From positions 1 to 64,000 of the forward strand of contig NZ_JAKSYI010000109.1 of the NCBI RefSeq assembly GCF_022829285.1: 64,000 bases of DNA, given 5' to 3'. How positions within the stretch are numbered: the stretch's first letter is position 1; each line of letters opens with the position of its first letter. Below the pieces are notes generated by a model. The model saw only the letters and a list, made by a program, of their open reading frames with translations, had not been told where the DNA came from and did no database searches. Source of the DNA: Methylobacterium sp. J-078. GTDB taxonomy: Bacteria; Pseudomonadota; Alphaproteobacteria; Rhizobiales; Beijerinckiaceae. This document shows positions 38,227 through 47,054 of the stretch, piece after piece. Made by a program: the position numbers and the translations under genes.

Positions 38227-39540
38227 ATGAACGTTCGCCCCATCCTCCTGACCAACGCCACGCTCTGCGATCCAGCCACGGGCCGGCAGGCGCCCGGCCA
38301 CGTCCTCGTGCGCGACGGGCTCATCCACGATGTCGGCTGGAGCCCCCTCGCCGGTGTGCCGGACGAGGCCGAGACCATCGATTGCGGCGGCCACGTCCTC
38401 AGCCCCGGCCTCATCGATCTGCGCGCGTTCGTGGGCGAGCCTGGGGCCGAGCATCGCGAGACCCTGGCCAGCGCCAGCGCGGCCGCCGCCGCCGGCGGCG
38501 TCACCACCCTGGTCTGCATGCCCGACACCAACCCGGTCATCGACGGGCCGGCCATCGTCGATTTCGTCCTGCGCCGGGCGCGGGACACCGCGAGCGTCAA
38601 CGTCCTGCCGGCCGCCGCCATCACCAAGGGGCTGGCCGGCCACGAGATGACCGAGTTCGGCCTGCTTCAGGAAGCCGGGGCGGTCGCCTTCACGGACGGC
38701 CTCAAGGCGGTGCGCAACGCCCAGGTGATGCGGCGGGCGATGACCTATGCCCGCGATTTCGGCGCCCTGCTGATGCAGCACGTGGAGGAGCCGGACCTCG
38801 TCGGCGACGGCGTGATGAACGAGGGCGAGATGGCCACGCGGCTCGGGCTCCTCGGCATCCCGCGCGAGGCCGAGACCGTGATGCTGGAGCGCGACATCCG
38901 CCTCGTGCGCCTCACCGGCGCCCGCTACCACGCGGCGATGATCTCCTGTGCCGATTCGGTCGAGATCGTGCGCCGCGCCAAGGCGGACGGCCTGCCCGTC
39001 ACCTGCGGCGCCTCGGTGAACAACCTCGTGCTCAACGAGGGCGACATCGGCCATTACCGCACCTTCTGCCGGCTCTCGCCGCCCCTGCGCCACGAGACCG
39101 ACCGGCTCGCCCTGGTGGCGGCCCTCAACGAAGGCGTGATCGACGTCGTCGTCTCCGACCACAACCCGCAGGACGTCGAGACCAAGCGCCTGCCCTTCGC
39201 CGAGGCGGCAGACGGGGCGCTGGGCATCGAGACGCTGCTGGGCGCCGCCCTCCGGCTGGTCCATACCGGCGATATCAGCCTGCCGCGCCTGCTCGCGGCC
39301 CTGACCGCCAGCCCGGCGGATCTTCTCGGGCGGCGGGCCGGTCGCCTCGCGGCCGGAGCCGCCGCCGACCTCGTGCTGATCGATCCCGACCTGCCCTACG
39401 TCCTCGACAAGCGGACCCTGAAGTCCCGCTCGAAGAATTCGCCCTTCGACGAAGCCCGCCTGCAAGGGGCCGCGATCCTCACGATGGTGGCGGGACGCAT
39501 CGTGTTCCGCGCGCCTGCCGAGAGCGAGGCCGCCGCGTGA
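38227..39540 (+). CDS. pyrC: Dihydroorotase homologue lacking metal ligands (non-catalytic PyrC type)
   Basis: A 437-residue protein with full-length dihydroorotase similarity ([39 protein letters not shown]). The metal site is lost. The usual DxHxH motif reads DLRAF before VGEPG, and the downstream His-rich site reads SVNNLVL where PHHL is expected. Such proteins are known as inactive partners that stabilise aspartate transcarbamoylase (PyrB). No pyrB lies in this window. The start ATG at 38227 takes its ribosome-binding site from repeat copy 5. It overlaps plsY by 4 bases (GTGA). A true dihydroorotase is expected elsewhere. Confidence 0.85.
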   Translation: MNVRPILLTNATLCDPATGRQAPGHVLVRDGLIHDVGWSPLAGVPDEAETIDCGGHVLSPGLIDLRAFVGEPGAEHRETLASASAAAAAGGVTTLVCMPDTNPVIDGPAIVDFVLRRARDTASVNVLPAAAITKGLAGHEMTEFGLLQEAGAVAFTDGLKAVRNAQVMRRAMTYARDFGALLMQHVEEPDLVGDGVMNEGEMATRLGLLGIPREAETVMLERDIRLVRLTGARYHAAMISCADSVEIVRRAKADGLPVTCGASVNNLVLNEGDIGHYRTFCRLSPPLRHETDRLALVAALNEGVIDVVVSDHNPQDVETKRLPFAEAADGALGIETLLGAALRLVHTGDISLPRLLAALTASPADLLGRRAGRLAAGAAADLVLIDPDLPYVLDKRTLKSRSKNSPFDEARLQGAAILTMVAGRIVFRAPAESEAAA

Positions 39541-40145
39541 TCGCCCTCGACGCTCTGCCCTGGCCCCTCCTGCTGGCGTCGCTGGCGGGGGGCTACCTCC
39601 TCGGCTCGATCCCGTTCGGGCTGATCCTGACCCGCTTCGCCGGCCTCGGCGACGTGCGGGCGATCGGGTCGGGCAACATCGGCGCCACCAACGTGCTGCG
39701 CACCGGCCGCAAGGGCCTCGCGGCCGCCACCCTGCTGGGCGACGCGCTGAAGGGCACGCTCGCGGTCGTGATCGCCGGCCGTTTCGGAACCGAGACCGCG
39801 CTGGTCGCCGGCCTCGGCGCCTTCCTCGGGCACCTGTTTCCGGTCTGGCTCGGGTTCAAGGGCGGCAAGGGGGTGGCGACCTTCCTGGGCATCCTGCTCG
39901 CCCTGAGCCCGCCCGGCCTCCTGGCCTTCGCGGCCATCTGGCTCGGCCTCGCCTTCACGCTGAAATACTCGTCCCTCGCGGCCCTGGCGGCCTCGGCCCT
40001 GACGCCCCTGGTCCTGTGGACGCTGGGACAGCCTTCGGTTGCAATTTTGTTTCTCCTGCTCGCCGCCCTGCTATGGTGGAAGCACGCGCCCAACATCCGC
40101 CGGCTCATCGACGGAACCGAGGGGCGCATCGGGCAGAAGGGCTGA
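39537..40145 (+). CDS. plsY: Glycerol-3-phosphate acyltransferase PlsY
   Basis: A 202-residue inner-membrane enzyme that acylates glycerol-3-phosphate from acyl-phosphate, the first step of phospholipid synthesis. The three active-site motifs are present: [18 protein letters not shown] and [18 protein letters not shown]. About five transmembrane segments are visible. The start is a GTG overlapping the pyrC stop (GTGA). dprA follows after 33 bases, the common alphaproteobacterial order. Confidence 0.96.
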   Translation: MIALDALPWPLLLASLAGGYLLGSIPFGLILTRFAGLGDVRAIGSGNIGATNVLRTGRKGLAAATLLGDALKGTLAVVIAGRFGTETALVAGLGAFLGHLFPVWLGFKGGKGVATFLGILLALSPPGLLAFAAIWLGLAFTLKYSSLAALAASALTPLVLWTLGQPSVAILFLLLAALLWWKHAPNIRRLIDGTEGRIGQKG

Positions 40146-40178
40146 GGCCCGAGCGCCCGCTCCGGAGGGGGAGGGCGA

Positions 40179-41372
40179 ATGCAGCTCACCGATGGCCAGC
40201 GCCTCGACTGGCTGCGCCTGATCCGCAGCGAGGGGGTCGGCCCGCGCACGTTCCGGACCCTCATCAACCGCTTCGGCGGGGCCGGCGCCGCCCTGGAGGC
40301 CCTGCCGACGCTCACCGGCCGCAGCGGTCGGCGCATCACCCCGCCGAGCCGGGCGGAGGCGGAAGGCGAGATCGCCGCCGCCGCCCGCCTCGGCGCCCGC
40401 CTCGTCGCGCTCGGGGAGGCGGCCTACCCGAGGCTGCTTCAGGCGGCCGATTCGGCGCCGCCGCTCATCGCCATCCGGGGCGAGGCCGCGATCCTGGACC
40501 GGCCCGCCATCGCCATCGTCGGCTCGCGCAACGCCTCCGCCGCCGGCCTCGCCTTCACCGAGCGCCTCGCCCGCGGGCTCGGGGAGGCGGGGCTCGTCGT
40601 GGTCTCCGGGCTGGCGCGCGGCATCGACGCCCGCGCCCACCGGGCCGCCCTGGTGCCCGGCACGGCGGCGGTGCTGGCGGGGGGACACGATCGGATCTAC
40701 CCGGCCAACCACGCCGCCCTGGTGGAGGCGATCCTGGAAGCCGGCGGCGCCGTCCTCGCCGAGATGCCGATGGGTTGGGAGCCGCGCGGGCGCGACTTTC
40801 CCCGGCGCAATCGCATCATCTCGGGGCTGGCCTACGGCACCGTGGTGGTGGAGGCCGCCCGCCGCTCGGGCTCGCTGATCACCGCCCGCTTCGCCCTGGA
40901 GCAGGGCCGCGAGGTCTTCGCCGTGCCGGGCTCCCCCCTCGACCCGCGTGCGGAGGGCACCAACGACCTGATCCGCCAAGGTGCGACCCTGGTGGCGGAG
41001 GTGGCCCACGTCACGGAGGCGATCGCGCCGCTGCTGGAAGAGGGCACCCGGAAGCAAGGAGGCGGCTTCGAACAGGGGGCGGACACCCTGGCCCTCGATC
41101 GTCCGGACCTCGCCGAGGGATCGATCTTCTGGGACGAACTCGACGTCGACGGCCCCGGGCCGACCCTCTTCCCCGAGGCTCCGGAGGCGGCCGAACCGGC
41201 GGACGACCGGGCCCGCCTGATCGGCTTTCTCAGCCCGACGCCCATCGGGACCGACGAGCTCGCGCGGGCCGCCGGCCTCAGCGTCCGCGTCGTCCAGACC
41301 ACGCTGCTCGAACTCGAACTCGACGGCCGCATCGAGCGGCACGGCAGCGGAACGGTCTCCCTGCTCGGCTGA
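40179..41372 (+). CDS. dprA: DNA-processing protein DprA
   Basis: A 397-residue protein that loads RecA on incoming single-stranded DNA during transformation. The Rossmann-like core carries [45 protein letters not shown] and [22 protein letters not shown]-terminal winged-helix domain (about residues 335-395) follows a variable linker. The ribosome-binding site GGAGGGGGAGGG is very strong. Usually topA follows; here a flagellin gene does. Confidence 0.95.
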   Translation: MQLTDGQRLDWLRLIRSEGVGPRTFRTLINRFGGAGAALEALPTLTGRSGRRITPPSRAEAEGEIAAAARLGARLVALGEAAYPRLLQAADSAPPLIAIRGEAAILDRPAIAIVGSRNASAAGLAFTERLARGLGEAGLVVVSGLARGIDARAHRAALVPGTAAVLAGGHDRIYPANHAALVEAILEAGGAVLAEMPMGWEPRGRDFPRRNRIISGLAYGTVVVEAARRSGSLITARFALEQGREVFAVPGSPLDPRAEGTNDLIRQGATLVAEVAHVTEAIAPLLEEGTRKQGGGFEQGADTLALDRPDLAEGSIFWDELDVDGPGPTLFPEAPEAAEPADDRARLIGFLSPTPIGTDELARAAGLSVRVVQTTLLELELDGRIERHGSGTVSLLG

Positions 41373-41397
41373 CGGTCGAGGCAGGGTCTCGTCATCC

Positions 41398-41429
41398 TTA
41401 ACGGTGTCTTGAGACACAGGCGTTAACCA
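41398..41429 (+). promoter_or_regulatory. Candidate flagellin control region (CtrA-like site and dyad)
   Basis: Within the 102-base gap before the flagellin gene are TTAA-CGGTGTC-TTGA (41398-41412), one mismatch from the CtrA consensus TTAA-N7-TTAA, and the CtrA half-site TTAACCA at 41423. An overlapping perfect dyad GTGTCT-TG-AGACAC covers 41404-41417. CtrA control of flagellar genes is established in Caulobacter and relatives; its action here is inferred. Confidence 0.4.
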
Positions 41430-41474
41430 AGACGGGACGGTGGCCGAGAAGCCGCCCCAGAGGATGCGCGCTCC

Positions 41475-43217
41475 GTGACCAGCCTGCTGACCAACAACGC
41501 CGCCCTGACGGCGCTGACGACGCTGAAGGCGATCAACCAGCATCTGGACGTCACGAGCAAGCGTGTGTCCACCGGCCAGCGCGTCACGGACAGCGCCGAC
41601 AACGCGGCCTATTGGTCGATCGCCACCAGCGTCCGCACGGACAACGCCGCGCTCGGGTCGATCAAGGATTCCCTCGGCCTCGGGGCCTCGGCGGTGGACA
41701 CCGCCTATAACGGTCTCACCAGCGTCCTGTCGGACCTCCAGAACCTGCGCGCCAAGCTCCAGACCGCTCTCCAGCCGGGCGTCGACCGGGCCAAGGTGCA
41801 GACCGAGATCGCCGCGATCCAGGACAAGATGAAGGCCACCGCCAGTTCCTCCACGGCGAGCGGACAGAACTGGCTCGCGACGGATTCCTCGCCCGCCAAC
41901 GCGGCCTATCGGCCGACGCAGAGCGTGGTCGCTGGGTTCTCCCGCGACAGGACCGGCACGGTGACGTTCTCGCGGGTCGACATCGACGTTGCGGCGATCC
42001 GGCTCTACGATTCCGGCGGCGCCAGCGTGACCCGGCCGGCCTCCGGCGCGCGTCAGACGGCGCAGATGGCCCTGGCCGGCTCGCCCGGCTTCGCCCCCGG
42101 CGGCACGGCGGATTTCAGCGGGACCAACGAGGTCGCGATCCGCCTCACCGGTTCGGCCGGCATCGGCACCCTGGTGCTGAACCGGACGAACCTCGCCGCC
42201 GCCGTCAAGGACCTCGCCAAGGTGACGACCGACGAGGTGGTGAGCGCCCTCAACAATCAGATCGCGGCCTCGCCCTCCCTGCGGGGCAACGTGACCGCAT
42301 CCCTCGACGACGGGGGCAGGCTCCGCTTCGAGACGACGGCGACCGGTGCCGGCTCCGCCCTGAACATCCTGTCCGGAACCGCGGGCGGCACCTGGCTCGA
42401 CCTCGGTCTGGGGGCGAACGGCGGCACCGCCCTCTACCGGCCGGCGGTCGTGGCGACGCCCTACGCGCCCATCGACCTGTCGGGCGCCGCGACGAAGTCG
42501 ATCACGGTGAGCGACGGCGCAACCAGCCAGACGGTCACCCTGACCGCCGCGAGCTTACCGGCCCCGGCGAACCCAGCGGCCGTCAGCATCACGGAGATCC
42601 GCAACCTCCTCAATGCCAGCCTTGCGGCGCAGGGCAGCCCCCTCGCGTTCGGCCTCTCCGGCCCGGAGAACGCACCCGACCGCCTCATTCTCCTCGGAGC
42701 GAGCGGTGGCCCCACAGGCAGTGCGACGATCACGGGCCCCGACACGGCAGCCTTCGGCTTCACCAACGGTCAGACCGGACTCGGCGCCACGGGGCTCAAC
42801 GGCAGCGCGCGCATCTCGGTCTACGGCAGCGATGCGGTGACGACCACGACCAAGGGCATCCTCGACACCACGAACCCCGCGGGTGTCTCGATCGGCACGA
42901 TCAATATTTCGGCCCTCGCCGGCACCGCCGGCGACGCGACCCTGTCGGCCCTGATCACGCAGGTGGACAAGGCCATCTCCAGCGTCACCAACGCGGGCAC
43001 GAAGCTCGGCGCCAACAAGACCCAGATCGACGGCCAGAAGAGTTTCGTGGACACGCTGATGAAGGCCAACGACCGGACCATCGGCATCCTGGTGGATTCC
43101 GACGTCGAAGAGGAGTCGACCAAGCTGAAGGCGCTCCAGACCCAGCAGCAGCTGGCCGTTCAGGCCCTCGGCATCGCCAACGGCGCCTCGGCGGGCGTCC
43201 TCTCGCTGTTCCGCTGA
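41475..43217 (+). CDS. Flagellin
   Basis: A 580-residue flagellin, the exported subunit of the flagellar filament. The conserved N-terminal D0/D1 domain (TSLLTNNAALTALTTLKAIN, RVSTGQRVTDSADNAAYWSI) and C-terminal domain (ALQTQQQLAVQALGIANGAS, ending in GVLSLFR) flank a long variable Ala/Gly/Thr-rich centre (about residues 140-490) that forms the outer surface. The start is a GTG at 41475 preceded by AGAGGA. Many alphaproteobacterial flagellins are shorter, so the centre is enlarged. No other flagellar genes are nearby; it stands alone between dprA and ruvX. Confidence 0.95.
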   Translation: MTSLLTNNAALTALTTLKAINQHLDVTSKRVSTGQRVTDSADNAAYWSIATSVRTDNAALGSIKDSLGLGASAVDTAYNGLTSVLSDLQNLRAKLQTALQPGVDRAKVQTEIAAIQDKMKATASSSTASGQNWLATDSSPANAAYRPTQSVVAGFSRDRTGTVTFSRVDIDVAAIRLYDSGGASVTRPASGARQTAQMALAGSPGFAPGGTADFSGTNEVAIRLTGSAGIGTLVLNRTNLAAAVKDLAKVTTDEVVSALNNQIAASPSLRGNVTASLDDGGRLRFETTATGAGSALNILSGTAGGTWLDLGLGANGGTALYRPAVVATPYAPIDLSGAATKSITVSDGATSQTVTLTAASLPAPANPAAVSITEIRNLLNASLAAQGSPLAFGLSGPENAPDRLILLGASGGPTGSATITGPDTAAFGFTNGQTGLGATGLNGSARISVYGSDAVTTTTKGILDTTNPAGVSIGTINISALAGTAGDATLSALITQVDKAISSVTNAGTKLGANKTQIDGQKSFVDTLMKANDRTIGILVDSDVEEESTKLKALQTQQQLAVQALGIANGASAGVLSLFR

Positions 43218-43230
43218 ACGGGATCGCGGA

Positions 43231-43734
43231 TCAGGCTTCGCTCTCGTCGTCGTCCTCCGCCGCCTCGCCGAGGGCGCGCCGCATCTGGTCCAGGCAGCCC
43301 TGGAGGATGTAGGCGGCGGCCAGCATGTCCACCACCTCGCCGCGCTTGGCCCGCGAGGCATCCGCCGCGATCAGCGCGCGGGTGACGGCGGCGGTGGAGA
43401 GGCGCTCGTCGCAATAGAGGACGGGCAGAGGCAGCAGCGGCTTCATGTTGCGCACGAAGGAGCGGGTCGACTGGACCCGCACGCCCTCGCTGCCGTCCAT
43501 GTTCAGGGGCAGGCCGATGACGAGGCCGCCGACCCCGTGCATTTCGCACAGGGTCCGCAGACGCGCCACGTCGGGGGTGAACTTGACCCGCCGGATCGTC
43601 TCCAGGGGCGAAGCGATCTGGCGGCCGACATCCGACAGGGCGAGACCGATCGTCTTCGTGCCGAGATCGATCCCGATCAGGCGGGGGCCGCCCCGCGAGG
43701 CCTCCGCGAAGGCCCGCATCTCGGCCTCGTCCAT
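43231..43734 (-). CDS. ruvX: Holliday junction resolvase-like protein RuvX (YqgF)
   Basis: A 167-residue RNase H-fold nuclease implicated in pre-16S rRNA 5'-end maturation. Catalytic acidic residues sit in GIDLGTKTIGLALSD (Asp23), YCDERLST (Glu110) and EVVDMLAA (Asp136); VIGLPLNMDGSEG is also typical. I chose ATG 43734 (MDEAEMRAFA); a longer frame upstream does not fit the family. It converges with the flagellin gene and follows a SUKH gene on the same strand. Confidence 0.93.
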   Translation of the reverse strand: MDEAEMRAFAEASRGGPRLIGIDLGTKTIGLALSDVGRQIASPLETIRRVKFTPDVARLRTLCEMHGVGGLVIGLPLNMDGSEGVRVQSTRSFVRNMKPLLPLPVLYCDERLSTAAVTRALIAADASRAKRGEVVDMLAAAYILQGCLDQMRRALGEAAEDDDESEA

Positions 43735-43804
43735 GTCCGTCCCGCTCCCGTGATGGCACCCCTCCTGCGCGATCCGCCTCCGGCCGGCAAGGGGCTGCGT
43801 CCCG

Positions 43805-44350
43805 TCAGTGCAGCCCGGCCGAGCCCGCGGTGCCGTCGCCCACGAAGGAAGCGGGCAGGGGCTCGGCGCCCATGCCGAGGATGCCGCGTACCGCCGGGCC
43901 CCGGCTGCGCCGCATGAGGTCGACGAGGTCGGCGCCACCGAAGCGGATCGATTCGAGGTCGGCGCCCAGCACCCAGATCTCGTACTCGTCGCGCCCCGGC
44001 ACCACGTCCCAGAACAGGAATTCGCCGGCCTCCGTCTGGCCGAAGAAGCAGGCGCGCTCGATCACGCTCGGGTCGTCGCCCTCCACCTCGAAGCGGTGTC
44101 CCTCGCGCCCCTCCAGCACCGCCGCGATGCTGTGGGCGATCAACTCGGAGCGCCCGACGAGGTCGGTCTCCGGATCCGCGCCCGGGATCGCCACGCGGAA
44201 ATGGCCGTTCGCGAGCCCGGCCCCGAGGGTCCGGCAAAAGGCGCGGTAGCTCTCCGGCAGCGCGAAGCCGAGTTCGGCCTCGGCGCGGTCGAGGTCGGCC
44301 GCCCCCGCGAGGGGGCCCGGCGCGCAGGGCTCGAAGACCGTCTCCCACAT
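43805..44350 (-). CDS. SUKH-family (SMI1/KNR4) protein
   Basis: A 181-residue protein with the SMI1/KNR4 core: an N-terminal helix pair (LDRAEAELGFALPESYRAFC, the signature G-x-LP-x-x-Y form), then FLFWDV and YEIWVLGADLESIRFGG. In bacteria SUKH proteins are often immunity proteins for contact-dependent or polymorphic toxins, though some serve other roles. No toxin gene is adjacent, so this is either an orphan immunity gene or a housekeeping member. It lies 70 bases upstream of ruvX on the same strand. Confidence 0.82.
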   Translation of the reverse strand: MWETVFEPCAPGPLAGAADLDRAEAELGFALPESYRAFCRTLGAGLANGHFRVAIPGADPETDLVGRSELIAHSIAAVLEGREGHRFEVEGDDPSVIERACFFGQTEAGEFLFWDVVPGRDEYEIWVLGADLESIRFGGADLVDLMRRSRGPAVRGILGMGAEPLPASFVGDGTAGSAGLH

Positions 44351-44429
44351 CTGAATCGCTCCCTCCGGCCCGTTAACGTTACCAAAGCGTATCCTTACCC
44401 TTGCGCGGACCCCATCGGCCAGAGCATCG

Positions 44430-44445
44430 TTAATCGTTCGTTAAC
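44430..44445. promoter_or_regulatory. Perfect CtrA-type box TTAA-N7-TTAAC
   Basis: The sequence TTAATCGTTCGTTAAC matches the CtrA consensus exactly. It lies 80 bases upstream of the SUKH start and 19 bases upstream of a small plus-strand frame. CtrA is the cell-cycle and motility regulator of alphaproteobacteria. The match is visible; occupancy is not known. Confidence 0.5.
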
Positions 44446-44463
44446 GTCTCGGATGCCGTCCGC

Positions 44464-44637
44464 ATGAGCCCGCCCGATTCCCGCCCCGCGCGCCGCAAGA
44501 TGCCGCTGCGGCACAAGCTGATGCTGGCGCTGGCCTGCGAGATCCTGCTCGTCGGCTTCCAGCAGGCGGACCTGCGGTCGCGCCAGACCGGGATCCTCAT
44601 CGAGGTGCCGGCCGTGGCGCACCACCGCATCGCCTGA
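44464..44637 (+). CDS. Small hypothetical protein, 57 residues
   Basis: A short frame [12 protein letters not shown] then [14 protein letters not shown], that is, a basic N-terminus followed by one hydrophobic stretch, ending with a TGA at 44635. It could be a single-pass membrane peptide. No family was recognised and no strong ribosome-binding site is seen. A perfect CtrA-type box lies directly upstream. Confidence 0.35.
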   Translation: MSPPDSRPARRKMPLRHKLMLALACEILLVGFQQADLRSRQTGILIEVPAVAHHRIA

Positions 44638-44770
44638 GCCTCGCCGGCCCGCGCGAAAGGCCGGCCGGCGTTGCGAGCGCGCGAGGGCGGGTGCTATAGC
44701 CCGGCGCGACGCCCCATCGCCCGCCAACCCCGCCGGGCTGCGGATGGGTGCCCGAGGAACTGAAGACAGC

Positions 44771-45058
44771 ATGTCGGTCGACGCAACGACGGTGAGGCGC
44801 ATCGCGCACCTGGCGCGCATCGCGGTGAGCGAGGACGAGGTCGCCCCCCTGCAGGGCGAACTCAACGCGATCCTGGCCTTCGTCGAGCAACTCGGTGCCG
44901 TCGACGTGACGGGGGTCGAGCCCATGACCTCGGTCACCCCGATGGCGATGAAGAAGCGGGCCGACGTGGTCACCGACGGGGCCAAGGCCGACGCCATCGT
45001 GGCCAACGCGCCCGAGACCGAGGACCACTACTTCCTCGTGCCCAAGGTCGTCGAGTAG
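44771..45058 (+). CDS. gatC: Asp/Glu-tRNA amidotransferase subunit GatC
   Basis: A 95-residue subunit that clamps GatA to GatB in the enzyme converting Glu-tRNA(Gln) and/or Asp-tRNA(Asn) to the amidated forms. Typical segments are [36 protein letters not shown] and the C-terminus [10 protein letters not shown]. The ATG at 44771 is preceded by GAGGAACTGAAG; an earlier in-frame start would add nine residues. It ends with TAG. gatA follows after 119 bases. Confidence 0.96.
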   Translation: MSVDATTVRRIAHLARIAVSEDEVAPLQGELNAILAFVEQLGAVDVTGVEPMTSVTPMAMKKRADVVTDGAKADAIVANAPETEDHYFLVPKVVE

Positions 45059-45177
45059 GCGCACGCCGCCGACCCCGAACCCGGCCGCCCCGCGGGACGG
45101 TCCGCCCGGCGCCCACGCGATGGCGACGGCGGAGCACCCGGGACCCATCAGGACGAGCGCCCAGGACTCTCCCGCAC

Positions 45178-46659
45178 ATGACCACGCTGAACGAACTCAC
45201 CCTGGCGGAGGCCCGCGACGGGCTCAAGGCCAAGAATTTCTCCGCCGCCGACCTGACCCGCGCGCATCTCGACGCCATGGAAAAGGCCCGGGCCCTGAAC
45301 GCCTACCTCGTCGAGACCCCCGACCGGGCCCTGGCCATGGCCGAGGCGGCGGATGCGCGGATCGCCGCTGGCGAGGCTCGTCCGCTGGACGGCATCCCGC
45401 TGGGGATCAAGGACCTGTTCTGCACGGAGGGCGTGGCGACCACCGCCGGCTCGAAGATCCTCGAAGGGTTCACGCCCGCCTACGAATCCGCCGTGACCGC
45501 CAACCTCTGGCGCGACGGCGCCGTGATGCTCGGCAAGCTCAACCTCGACGAGTTCGCCATGGGCTCGTCCAACGAGACCTCCGCCTACGGCGACGCCGTC
45601 TCGCCCTGGCGGCGGGCCGGGTCGGAGACGAAGCTGGTGCCCGGCGGCTCCTCCGGCGGCTCGGCGGCGGCGGTGGCGGCCCATCTCTGCCTCGGCGCCA
45701 CCGCGACGGACACGGGCGGCTCGATCCGCCAGCCCGCCGCCTTCACCGGCACGGTCGGCATCAAGCCGACCTACGGCCGCTGCTCGCGCTGGGGCACGGT
45801 GGCGTACGCCTCGTCCCTGGACCAGGCCGGCCCGATCGCCCGCACGGTGCGCGACTGCGCCATCCTGCTCGGCTCGATGGCGGGCCAGGATTCGCGCGAC
45901 ACCACCTGCGCCGACCTGCCCGTGCCCGACTTCGAGGCGGCGGTGGCGCGGGGCGTGAAGGGGCTGACCATCGGCATTCCGAAGGAGTACCGGGTCGAGG
46001 GCATGTCCGCCGAGATCCAGGCGCTCTGGGACCGGGGCGCCGAGATGCTCCGGGATGCCGGCGCCACGATCCGCGAGATCTCGCTGCCGCACACGCAATA
46101 CGCGCTGCCGGCCTACTACATCGTCGCTCCCGCCGAGGCCTCCTCGAACCTCGCCCGCTACGACGGCGTGCGCTACGGCCTGCGCGTGCCCGGCAAGGAC
46201 ATCGCGGGCCTCTACGAGAACACCCGTGCGGCGGGCTTCGGCCGCGAGGTGAAGCGCCGCATCATGATCGGCACCTACGTGCTCTCGGCGGGCTACTACG
46301 ATGCCTATTACGTCCGCGCGCAGCGCATCCGCACCCTGATCAAGCGCGACTTCGAAGAGGCCTACGCCTCCGGCATCGACGCGATCCTGACGCCCGCCAC
46401 CCCGTCGGCCGCCTTCGGCATCGGCGAGAAGGGCTCGGGCGACCCCGTGGAGATGTACCTGCAGGACGTCTTCACCATCACGGTAAACATGGCGGGCCTG
46501 CCCGGCATCTCGGTGCCGGCCGGTCTCGACGCGCAGGGCCTGCCTCTCGGGCTCCAGCTCATCGGCCGGCCCTTCGACGAGGAGACGCTGTTCGCCGCCG
46601 CCCAGGTGATCGAGGAGGCCGCCGGACGGACCAAGCTGCCCGCCGCGTGGTGGGCATGA
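45178..46659 (+). CDS. gatA: Asp/Glu-tRNA amidotransferase subunit GatA
   Basis: A 493-residue amidase-signature subunit that releases ammonia from glutamine for transamidation. The Ser-cisSer-Lys triad is visible: Lys in GIKDLFC (about residue 79), cis-Ser in [11 protein letters not shown] and nucleophile Ser in [13 protein letters not shown]. The length is normal. A small membrane-protein gene separates it from gatB. Confidence 0.97.
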   Translation: MTTLNELTLAEARDGLKAKNFSAADLTRAHLDAMEKARALNAYLVETPDRALAMAEAADARIAAGEARPLDGIPLGIKDLFCTEGVATTAGSKILEGFTPAYESAVTANLWRDGAVMLGKLNLDEFAMGSSNETSAYGDAVSPWRRAGSETKLVPGGSSGGSAAAVAAHLCLGATATDTGGSIRQPAAFTGTVGIKPTYGRCSRWGTVAYASSLDQAGPIARTVRDCAILLGSMAGQDSRDTTCADLPVPDFEAAVARGVKGLTIGIPKEYRVEGMSAEIQALWDRGAEMLRDAGATIREISLPHTQYALPAYYIVAPAEASSNLARYDGVRYGLRVPGKDIAGLYENTRAAGFGREVKRRIMIGTYVLSAGYYDAYYVRAQRIRTLIKRDFEEAYASGIDAILTPATPSAAFGIGEKGSGDPVEMYLQDVFTITVNMAGLPGISVPAGLDAQGLPLGLQLIGRPFDEETLFAAAQVIEEAAGRTKLPAAWWA

Positions 46660-46669
46660 GGCGCGCCCG

Positions 46670-46969
46670 ATGACCGTCCCGGTCTATCCCTTCGACGTCT
46701 GGATCTGGGCCGCCTTCGATCCGGTGCTGATCGCCATCGCCCTGGTGATGGGCTGGAAGTCGGACCAGTTCGTGAAGGTCATCCTCGTGTCGCTGATGGC
46801 CTTCGCGGTCTCGGTGCTGGTGTCGTGGGCCGTCACGGCCATCGGCATTCCCTGGCCGGCGCCGGTGAGCCACGACGGGCCGACCTTCTTCCCCATCCGC
46901 TGGATCGCCGGCTTCCTCTGGGGCGCCCTGGGGTTCCTGGCGCACCAGCTCTACCGCCTGCGCGCTTGA
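46670..46969 (+). CDS. Small membrane protein between gatA and gatB
   Basis: A 99-residue protein with three hydrophobic stretches: residues about 10-27 (IWAAFDPVLIAIALVMGW), 34-57 (VKVILVSLMAFAVSVLVSW) and 77-92 (WIAGFLWGALGFLAH). It begins 10 bases after gatA and lies in the gat operon. No family name was recognised; Hyphomicrobiales often carry small uncharacterised membrane proteins at this site. No role in tRNA amidation is implied. Confidence 0.75.
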   Translation: MTVPVYPFDVWIWAAFDPVLIAIALVMGWKSDQFVKVILVSLMAFAVSVLVSWAVTAIGIPWPAPVSHDGPTFFPIRWIAGFLWGALGFLAHQLYRLRA

Positions 46970-47054
46970 CCGCGCCGGCCGGTCCTTACACCTTCGATGA
47001 CTTGCACCCTTCCGGCGCTCACTCGCGCCCCGCAGCACTGATTTTCGGGCCATC

